DNA from: Methylophaga sp.
GTDB lineage: Bacteria; Pseudomonadota; Gammaproteobacteria; Nitrosococcales; Methylophagaceae
DNA: 64,000 nucleotides
Direction of reading: 5' to 3'
Assembly: GCA_011053005.1 (NCBI GenBank)
Contig: DRHW01000026.1
Location: forward strand, 1-64,000
This document shows positions 57,949 to 64,000 of the stretch, one piece after another (positions within the stretch are counted from its first letter, which is position 1; each line of letters opens with the position of its first letter). Below the pieces are notes generated by a model, which saw only the letters and a list, made by a program, of their open reading frames with translations, did not search any database and was not told where the DNA came from. Made by a program: the position numbers and the translations under genes.

Positions 57949-58800
57949 CTAGTCTTTGTGCTGAAGTTTAAGCGCCATGTCATATGCATTGTTCTTGCTA
58001 ATGCCTAATAATGATGACGTCATTGCCGCGGCTTTTTTTACCGGCAACTCCTTAAGCAATAAACTTAACACTCGATTGACGTCTACTTCGCTAGCATCTT
58101 GTTGTTGTTTTGCCCCTTCCACCAGTAAAACACATTCACCACGTTGTTGGTTTGCATCATTAGACACCCAATCTAATAATTCGGCTAATGGTTTAGTGTT
58201 GATGGTTTCGTGCAATTTGGTCAGTTCTCTAGCCAAACACGCGCGGCGTTCTTGACCAAAAACCGTCACCATATCAACGAGTGTTGATTGCAATCGACGT
58301 GGACTGTCATAAAAAATTAAGGTGCGTGTGTCAGCAGCTAATTTTTCTAATGTTTGTAGCCGTGCGCCTTGTTTATGTGGCAAAAAACCTTCGAAGCTAA
58401 ATCTATCTGATGGTAAACCTGAAGCAGAAAGTGCTGCTATGACCGCACAACTGCCCGGGATAGGAATGACCGGAATGCCATGTTCACGGACAAGTGAAAC
58501 TAATTTATAACCCGGATCACTAATCAACGGCGTGCCAGCATCACTAATTAAAGCAATAGACTCACCTTGTTGTAATCGCGCTAATAAGGTTTCACTGCGC
58601 TGTTGTTCATTATGATCATGCAGAGAAACGCTGGGTGTTTTTATCGCAAAATGCTGGAACAAAAAGCCACTATGGCGTGTGTCTTCTGCGGCTATTACAT
58701 CAACAGTTTGCAATATTTCAATTGCCCGTTGTGACATATCTGCTAGGTTGCCAATCGGCGTGGCGACAATATACAAACATGCTATTTCATTTTCTGACAC
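57949..58800 (-). CDS. rsmI: 16S rRNA (cytidine1402-2'-O)-methyltransferase RsmI
   Basis: 283 residues, same as the family. LYIVATPIGNLADMSQRAIE (9-28), the AAEDTRHSG segment, LISDAGTPLISDPGYKLV and FYDSPRRLQSTL are SAM-methylase (tetrapyrrole methylase fold) signatures of RsmI. It modifies the same 16S nucleotide as RsmH. It is divergent from lpoA and followed by rnpB. Confidence 0.96.
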   Translation of the reverse strand: MSENEIACLYIVATPIGNLADMSQRAIEILQTVDVIAAEDTRHSGFLFQHFAIKTPSVSLHDHNEQQRSETLLARLQQGESIALISDAGTPLISDPGYKLVSLVREHGIPVIPIPGSCAVIAALSASGLPSDRFSFEGFLPHKQGARLQTLEKLAADTRTLIFYDSPRRLQSTLVDMVTVFGQERRACLARELTKLHETINTKPLAELLDWVSNDANQQRGECVLLVEGAKQQQDASEVDVNRVLSLLLKELPVKKAAAMTSSLLGISKNNAYDMALKLQHKD

Positions 58801-58892
58801 AAAGAACGCCTTTAATAATTACTCAGTTCTGGTCGTAATATACGTGAGTTGATACTATGTTTCTCTAAATTTATCATTCCCGATGCGACGCC

Positions 58893-60800
58893 ATGACTCA
58901 ACGATTCTATTTAAGCTTATTTATAATCATCGCTCTCAGCCTGAGTGCATGCCAACCCGGAATGTCACCCAATGCTATTCGACCCGATAATACTGCTTTG
59001 CTTGCGGAACAATCAGGCGACTTTTTATCGGCATCACAGCAATATACTGATCTAGCTAAGACCGCTGGTGAACCTCAAAAATCACAATTCAATTTACGTG
59101 CAGCTATTGCATTTTGGCGTCTCAATCAAATTGAACAAGTGAGAAATAGTCTCGTGAATGTTGATCCGAAAGTGTTGAATGAAACTCAGCAATTAAATGT
59201 CGCGTTACTGCAAGCCAATCTGGCTTTAACCGATTCTCAGCCACAACAAGCCTTAGCAGCGCTCGCCCCTTTTGATTTAACCTATACAGCTCAAGCACAA
59301 AAACAACAGGCGCTTAAACTTAAAATACAAGCTTACGCAATGACTGAAAACTGGTTAGAAAAAGCCAATAGTCATATTTTACTTGCACCATTATTAGCTG
59401 ATGAAGAAAAAGCTCAAAATCAACAATTGCTTTGGTCTGCACTGATGTCGCTAACACCTGAAGCATTAGATTTATTTAACCCAAGTATTCCGCCAGCCAT
59501 TGATAGTGGTTGGTTTGCATTGGCGTATTTGGTGAAAACTTATGGTGATAAACCCGAGGTATTCACCGCCGCTTTAGAAGATTGGAAACGTAATTACCCT
59601 AATCATCCTGCCGATCCTCAGCTTTATACTGATCCTGAATTGTATATGGGTGGAATTGGCTTAGGTTCTTCTGATCAGCTAATACCAACAGATATTACCG
59701 ATGTGAGTGATATTGCTATTTTGCTACCTGAAACAGGCCCTTATAAAGCTGCAGCAGAAGCCATTAAACGCGGTATTCTTGCAGCTCACTTTAATAGCAA
59801 ATCTACCGCCCGATTACATTTCCTTGCTGTTGATACCGACAAACAGACCGGCTTAAGTAATGTATTACAAGAATATCAGCATGCTATCGACCTGCATGCG
59901 AGCCTCGTCATTGGTCCTTTAGATAAAGAATCTGTGCAAATTCTAGCGAATGCACCGAACTTACCTATTCCAGTACTAGCACTTAATCGTTTAGCCAATG
60001 ACGCCACCAGACAAAACTTATTCCAATTTGGTTTAGCGCCAGAAGATGAAGCTGTGGCCGTTGCTGATTATGCTAAGAAACAAAATTACCAACGCGCTAT
60101 AATTTTAGCGCCTAGTAATGAATGGGGAGCGCGTATTGCTGATGCATTTAAAACTGAGTGGCAACAAAATGGTGGAACAATACTCAGACAAGCAAATTAC
60201 AATCCTATTCAAAACGATTACGCTACGACGCTCAAACCATTATTGGGTTTAGAGGCCAGCGAACAACGTTATGATGCAGTAAGACAGCGTGTCGGTAATT
60301 CCTTAGAATTTGAACCTCGTCGTCGACAAGATGTTGACTTTATTTTCCTTATCGCTAAGCCTTTAAAAGCCCGTCAACTTGTGCCTCAGCTTAAGTTTCA
60401 TCGCTCAGGCCAACTACCTATTATTGCAACCTCCCATGTTTATGAAGGGTATGATAATCGCCAGCAAAACGTTGATCTTAATAAGCTTGTTATCGGCGAT
60501 ATACCCTGGGTGTTTAATGATCTAGCTCAAACTGATCCGACTTATGTCGCCTTGTATAACGAATCACCCGATCATTTTGCAGAATTTGTTCGCTTATATG
60601 CTTTGGGGGCTGATGCTTATAATCTAGTGCCTCAACTCAATAATTTAAGCCAGTCTCCCGAATCAAGTTTTAGTGGGGCAACGGGTGAGCTTTCGATTAA
60701 CACAACAGGTCAAGTCATCCGTATTCCTAAATGGGCAAAATTTAATAACGGCTTACTCGAGCTTTTACCCGTGTCAGAGCCATTAGCCATTGCGCCGTAA
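58893..60800 (+). CDS. lpoA: penicillin-binding protein activator LpoA (lipoprotein)
   Basis: 635 residues. The signal peptide ends in the lipobox L-S-A-C20, with Gln after the Cys, which suits sorting to the outer membrane. An N-terminal TPR-like helical domain (about 25-255) is followed by a periplasmic-binding-protein-like domain (from about 265; VSDIAILLPETGPYKAAAEAIKRG). This is the LpoA/YraM layout; LpoA activates PBP1A from the outer membrane. It is followed without a gap by yraN (next codon after the stop). Confidence 0.93.
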   Translation: MTQRFYLSLFIIIALSLSACQPGMSPNAIRPDNTALLAEQSGDFLSASQQYTDLAKTAGEPQKSQFNLRAAIAFWRLNQIEQVRNSLVNVDPKVLNETQQLNVALLQANLALTDSQPQQALAALAPFDLTYTAQAQKQQALKLKIQAYAMTENWLEKANSHILLAPLLADEEKAQNQQLLWSALMSLTPEALDLFNPSIPPAIDSGWFALAYLVKTYGDKPEVFTAALEDWKRNYPNHPADPQLYTDPELYMGGIGLGSSDQLIPTDITDVSDIAILLPETGPYKAAAEAIKRGILAAHFNSKSTARLHFLAVDTDKQTGLSNVLQEYQHAIDLHASLVIGPLDKESVQILANAPNLPIPVLALNRLANDATRQNLFQFGLAPEDEAVAVADYAKKQNYQRAIILAPSNEWGARIADAFKTEWQQNGGTILRQANYNPIQNDYATTLKPLLGLEASEQRYDAVRQRVGNSLEFEPRRRQDVDFIFLIAKPLKARQLVPQLKFHRSGQLPIIATSHVYEGYDNRQQNVDLNKLVIGDIPWVFNDLAQTDPTYVALYNESPDHFAEFVRLYALGADAYNLVPQLNNLSQSPESSFSGATGELSINTTGQVIRIPKWAKFNNGLLELLPVSEPLAIAP

Positions 60801-61163
60801 ATGGGTGAAGCATTGACAATAGGGCAACAAGCAGAATTGCTGGCTTGCCAATATTTACAAAAGCATAAGCTCAAATTAATAACAAAAAATTATCATTGTC
60901 GCCGCGGTGAAATTGATTTAATCATGCAAGATAAGATGACATTGGTTTTTATTGAAGTTCGTTATCGTAAAAACGAACGTTTTGGTAGCGCATTAGAAAG
61001 TGTCAATTATAAAAAACAAGCCAAAATAATTATCACTGCCGAACATTATTTATTACAAAATACACAATCTTACTCAGGCTATCGATTCGATGTCATTGCA
61101 ATATCACCAACACCACAAGCAGATGACATAATATGGGTGAAAGATGCCTTTCATAGCAACTAA
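60801..61163 (+). CDS. yraN: YraN family (UPF0102) endonuclease-fold protein
   Basis: 120 residues. It contains GQQAELLACQYLQKHKLKL, the RRGEIDLIM motif (about 35-43, with the Glu-x-Asp of the PD-(D/E)xK fold) and FIEVRYRKN (Glu). The fold is that of Holliday-junction-type nucleases, but the function is unproven. Its ATG is directly after the lpoA stop, so they are translated from one message. Confidence 0.94.
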   Translation: MGEALTIGQQAELLACQYLQKHKLKLITKNYHCRRGEIDLIMQDKMTLVFIEVRYRKNERFGSALESVNYKKQAKIIITAEHYLLQNTQSYSGYRFDVIAISPTPQADDIIWVKDAFHSN

Positions 61164-61224
61164 ATACTAGCAAGCCTGTCTCACACAGGTGATAATAAAC
61201 TCTTACACTTAACAGGATATAAAC

Positions 61225-61800
61225 ATGCCTAAACTGAAAGCCCTCATATTATTAATTATGCCCGTCATCTTATTGCAAGGCTGCGCGGCTGCCGTTGTTA
61301 CCGGGGCGGCTACCGGTGTTGCGGTAGTTCATGACCGACGTTCTGCAGGTACTGTTCTTGATGATCAATCTATTGAAATAAAAGTGTCGAGCATTTTATA
61401 TTCTAATAAGAAAATCTATGATCAAAGCCATGTTAATGCGACGAGCTACAATGGCGTTGTATTGCTAACAGGTGAAACACCAAACGAACAACTTAAGCAA
61501 GAAGTGACAAAAGAAGTACAAACTATTCTCAACGTCCGTCGCGTTCAAAACGAGTTAGTGATTGCAGCACCAAGCTCATTACCTTCTCGTAGTAGTGACG
61601 CTTGGATCACTTCAAAAATAAAAGCAAAACTTACTGCTGATAAATATATCGATCCGTTTTTTGTAAAAGTAGTGACTGAGCATGGTGTAGTTTATCTTCT
61701 TGGCTTAGTCAGCCACGCAGAAGCTGATCGAGTTGTAGATATCGTAAGTCAATCTGCTGGTGTACAACGTGTAATTAAAATATTCGAATACATCGACTAA
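61225..61800 (+). CDS. dolP: BON-domain outer-membrane lipoprotein (DolP/YraP-like)
   Basis: 191 residues. The lipobox L-L-Q-G-C20 follows a short signal peptide. Two BON domains follow (about 45-113 and 122-190; DDQSIEIKVSSILYSN and DAWITSKIKAKLTADKYI at their starts). The lpoA-yraN-dolP order matches E. coli apart from the absence of diaA. DolP supports outer-membrane integrity and BAM activity. An AACAGGATA SD precedes the ATG. A terminator follows 16 bases after the stop. Confidence 0.9.
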   Translation: MPKLKALILLIMPVILLQGCAAAVVTGAATGVAVVHDRRSAGTVLDDQSIEIKVSSILYSNKKIYDQSHVNATSYNGVVLLTGETPNEQLKQEVTKEVQTILNVRRVQNELVIAAPSSLPSRSSDAWITSKIKAKLTADKYIDPFFVKVVTEHGVVYLLGLVSHAEADRVVDIVSQSAGVQRVIKIFEYID

Positions 61801-61815
61801 TAATTGTTTATCGTC

Positions 61816-61852
61816 ATACCCGATCTTTTATCATGAGAGATCGGGTATTTTG
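61816..61852 (+). terminator. rho-independent terminator after dolP
   Basis: ATACCCGATCT (61816-61826) pairs with AGATCGGGTAT (61838-61848) around an 11-base loop, then TTTTG. It stops the lpoA-yraN-dolP operon before the converging hemJ gene. Confidence 0.85.
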
Positions 61853-61859
61853 ATGTAAA

Positions 61860-62285
61860 TTAGAATGGCTTCACAACAACTAAAATAACGACGGCAAGCA
61901 AAATCAACACTGGTAATTCATTAAACCAACGATAAAACACATGACTGTGCTGGTTAGTATCATGACTAAATTGACGAAGCAATCGACCACAATAGCCATG
62001 ATAGGCAAGCAACATTAAAACAAATGTCAGTTTAGCGTGTAGCCAATGCATCGTCTTAAGTTGTTCAAAAGAATAAAAGCTCAATAACCACAAGCCAAAT
62101 ATTACTGTTAAGATTGCACTTGGTGTCATAATCCCCCGATACAACTTCCGTTCCATCACTTTAAAACATTCATTTCCAGTTTTATCAACACACATAGCAT
62201 GATAAACAAATAATCTTGGCAGATAAAAAAGCGCTGCAAACCAGGTTATTACAAAAATAATATGAAACGCTTTAACCCACAACAT
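61860..62285 (-). CDS. hemJ: protoporphyrinogen IX oxidase HemJ (UPF0093)
   Basis: 141 residues with four helices. His8 in LWVKAFHIIFVITWFAALFY (a haem ligand of the family), LPRLFVYH, the YRGIMTPSAILTVIFG stretch and the WLHAKLTFVLMLLAYHGYC segment with conserved His and Lys are all present. HemJ makes protoporphyrin IX from protoporphyrinogen IX in the membrane when hemG/hemY are absent. It converges with dolP and is divergent from the PilZ gene. Confidence 0.92.
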   Translation of the reverse strand: MLWVKAFHIIFVITWFAALFYLPRLFVYHAMCVDKTGNECFKVMERKLYRGIMTPSAILTVIFGLWLLSFYSFEQLKTMHWLHAKLTFVLMLLAYHGYCGRLLRQFSHDTNQHSHVFYRWFNELPVLILLAVVILVVVKPF

Positions 62286-62340
62286 GGTTAGTCCTTTTAG
62301 TCTAGAATAGTACTCAGTTTAATTTCTTGCGGAGATCAAT

Positions 62341-62718
62341 ATGACCAATCTTACCATTGATGAACGTCGTCATTTTAGCCGTATTCCATTCGATGCCCAA
62401 GCACATATTCATGCTGATAAAGGTGAGTTACATCCTAACTGTGAGGTATTGGATGTGTCGCTAAATGGCATTTTAATCGTTAAACCTATCGGTTGGCGTG
62501 GACAACTCAATGATCAATTTCAAATAGATCTATTACTCGAAAATGCACAACTCGTTATTAAAATGGCAGCAATCGTTGCCCACATAGACGATAATTCCAT
62601 CGGCTTTAACTGTAAAAATATCGATTTAGAAAGTATTAGCCACCTAAAACGACTCGTCGAGCTTAATCTAGGCGATGAAGCCTTATTACATCGTGAACTT
62701 TCTTCACTGATCCAGTAA
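62341..62718 (+). CDS. PilZ domain protein (probable cyclic di-GMP receptor)
   Basis: 125 residues with one PilZ domain. The two cyclic di-GMP motifs are present: R10-x3-R14 (ERRHFSRI) and D38-x-S40-x-x-G43 (DVSLNG). It can therefore bind c-di-GMP. The target is unknown; single-domain PilZ proteins often act on motility or surface polysaccharides. Its end overlaps the 3' end of radA on the other strand by 15 bases. Confidence 0.92.
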   Translation: MTNLTIDERRHFSRIPFDAQAHIHADKGELHPNCEVLDVSLNGILIVKPIGWRGQLNDQFQIDLLLENAQLVIKMAAIVAHIDDNSIGFNCKNIDLESISHLKRLVELNLGDEALLHRELSSLIQ

Positions 62719-64000
62719 CGCTGAAATCGCATCGGATAAATGTTTAACGGCTGTCACTTTTATGCCTTTTATCGGTTTTCGTGGCGCATTGGCAATTGGC
62801 ACAATCGCATGGCTAAAACCATGTTTCGCTGCGTCATGAATACGCTCTTCACCTGCTTGCACCGGTCTGATTTCTCCTGTCAAACCTACTTCACCAAATA
62901 ATACCCAATCTTGCGGAACCGGCTTGTTTCGTAAGCTAGATAACACAGCCGCTAAAACGGCTAGATCAGCCCCTGTTTCGCTTAGTTTGACCCCGCCCAC
63001 CACATTGATAAATACATCTTGATCATTGCAGGTAATACCGCCATGGCGGTGTAAAATAGCCAATAACATCGCTAAACGATTCTGCTCTAAACCAACCGAA
63101 ACACGCCGTGGATTACCTAATGGGCTATCATCAACCAATGCTTGTACTTCCACCAACATTGGGCGACTACCTTCTCTGATAACGGTTACGACACTGCCAG
63201 CCAGTGCAGCTTCACCACGTGTCAAAAAGATAGCAGAAGGATTACTTACTTCTTTTAAACCCAGCTCAGTCATCGCAAACACGCCCAGTTCATTAATCGC
63301 ACCAAAACGATTTTTAACTGCACGTAATATTCTAAATCGGCTGGACGTATCGCCCTCAAAATACAATACCGTATCAACCATATGCTCTAATACACGAGGT
63401 CCCGCTAAAGCACCCTGCTTCGTAACATGACCCACTAAAATGAGCGTTGTACCACTAGATTTAGCAAAACGAACTAACTGTGCTGCACTTTCTCGTACTT
63501 GAGCAACCGTACCCGGAGCTGATTGTAAAAGTTCAGTAAACACTGTTTGAATCGAATCAATGACCATCACTTGCGGTTTTCGAGCATGGGCAGTAGCAAT
63601 CATCTGTTCAGCGTGTGTTTCAGCCATCAAATCCAGTGGCGCATTTTCTAATTGCAAACGTTCGGCACGTAAGCGGATCTGCTGTAAGGATTCTTCACCA
63701 CTAATATATAAAGGGCTAACACCACTAGTTTTAGCCATTATCGCCATTGCTTGCAATAATAGCGTTGATTTCCCAATCCCCGGATCACCACCAATCAGCA
63801 CGACTGACCCCGTAACCAAACCACCACCTAAAACACGATCGAGTTCATCCAAACCGGTCGTCCAACGAACCGCCTGTTCTGACGTCACTTCGCTTAAAGA
63901 TTGAACCTGATTTTTTTGTTCACCTGCATAGCCAGTATGACGACTGATCGTAGATTGGCTACTTGCTGATGCCGGGGCTTGTATCTCTTCTTCTAAACTA
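62704..64000 (-). CDS. radA: DNA repair protein RadA/Sms (5' end outside the window)
   Basis: The reading is open to the right edge of the window: residues before the GTG at 63888 continue without a stop (SLEEEIQAPASASSQS... upstream of VTSEQAVRW), so the gene goes on and its N-terminal zinc finger lies outside. Present are Walker A GGDPGIGKSTLL, the RadA-specific KNRFG motif, and a Lon-like C-terminal domain (from about GSVVTVIREGSRP to the end). RadA is a helicase that helps branch migration in recombination. The GTG at 63888 is not the true start. Confidence 0.95.
   Translation of the reverse strand, partial: SLEEEIQAPASASSQSTISRHTGYAGEQKNQVQSLSEVTSEQAVRWTTGLDELDRVLGGGLVTGSVVLIGGDPGIGKSTLLLQAMAIMAKTSGVSPLYISGEESLQQIRLRAERLQLENAPLDLMAETHAEQMIATAHARKPQVMVIDSIQTVFTELLQSAPGTVAQVRESAAQLVRFAKSSGTTLILVGHVTKQGALAGPRVLEHMVDTVLYFEGDTSSRFRILRAVKNRFGAINELGVFAMTELGLKEVSNPSAIFLTRGEAALAGSVVTVIREGSRPMLVEVQALVDDSPLGNPRRVSVGLEQNRLAMLLAILHRHGGITCNDQDVFINVVGGVKLSETGADLAVLAAVLSSLRNKPVPQDWVLFGEVGLTGEIRPVQAGEERIHDAAKHGFSHAIVPIANAPRKPIKGIKVTAVKHLSDAISALLDQ

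Overview
The window is a chromosomal segment of an AT-rich (about 40% GC by eye) Gram-negative gammaproteobacterium outside the Enterobacterales. Support for this comes from lpoA, yraN, a dolP-like BON lipoprotein, a DciA/DUF721 protein, a DUF3549 protein, lpxC and a meso-DAP type MurE (DNPR motif). The genus cannot be fixed from the sequence. A marine or chemolithotrophic/methylotrophic lineage (Thiotrichales- or Methylococcales-like) is plausible because of the NorD/CbbO-type tail at the left edge and the membrane-anchored haem c protein next to it, but this is inference.

Layout. 0-14.3 kb is ordinary core and accessory genome: the end of a NorD/CbbO-like protein, a DUF4197 protein, a membrane haem c protein, ppnN, an AGCS amino-acid/Na+ symporter, the ABC-F proteins Uup and YheS, ung, a MATE transporter, msrB behind a CRP-like site, a GIY-YIG protein, a third ABC-F (YbiT) and an ASCH protein. 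14.4-18.0 kb is a foreign, very AT-rich block with integron-cassette architecture. Its genes all point the same way, and their TAA stop codons sit inside attC-type sites (a miniature one at 15423, a branched one at 15808, a textbook one at 17903). No integrase is visible. The cassettes carry a probable ADP-ribosyltransferase-fold protein, a small membrane protein and a two-gene Septu-type anti-phage system (PtuA ATPase plus PtuB HNH nuclease). This is the most interesting part of the window.

18.3-28.2 kb holds an M23 peptidase, dodecin, the DEAD-box helicase DeaD, a nucleoside-recognition (SpmA/SpmB-like) membrane protein, a 2OG-Fe(II) oxygenase with an odd N-terminal 34-residue tandem repeat, a peptide deformylase, MarC, a DUF3549 protein and argJ. 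28.2-51 kb is a complete division and cell wall (dcw) cluster on the minus strand, read from right to left: mraZ-rsmH-ftsL-ftsI-murE-murF-mraY-murD-ftsW-murG-murC-murB-ddl-ftsQ-ftsA-ftsZ-lpxC. It is followed by an M23 peptidase, secA and argJ, with a divergent DUF721 gene between lpxC and the peptidase. From rsmH to ftsA almost every junction overlaps by 1-8 bases. An MraZ operator of three boxes spaced exactly 10 bp lies before mraZ.

51-57.3 kb is a plus-strand operon for a porin, a BCCT transporter, a cNMP/CBS/DUF294 sensor-nucleotidyltransferase and a DnaQ-type exonuclease. It is wedged between mraZ and the RNase P RNA gene and preceded by a cluster of GAGTAC palindromes. 57.5-64 kb contains rnpB and rsmI (minus), lpoA, yraN and the BON lipoprotein (plus), hemJ (minus), a PilZ protein (plus) and the 5'-truncated radA (minus). 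No tRNA, rRNA, CRISPR array or intact insertion sequence was seen.
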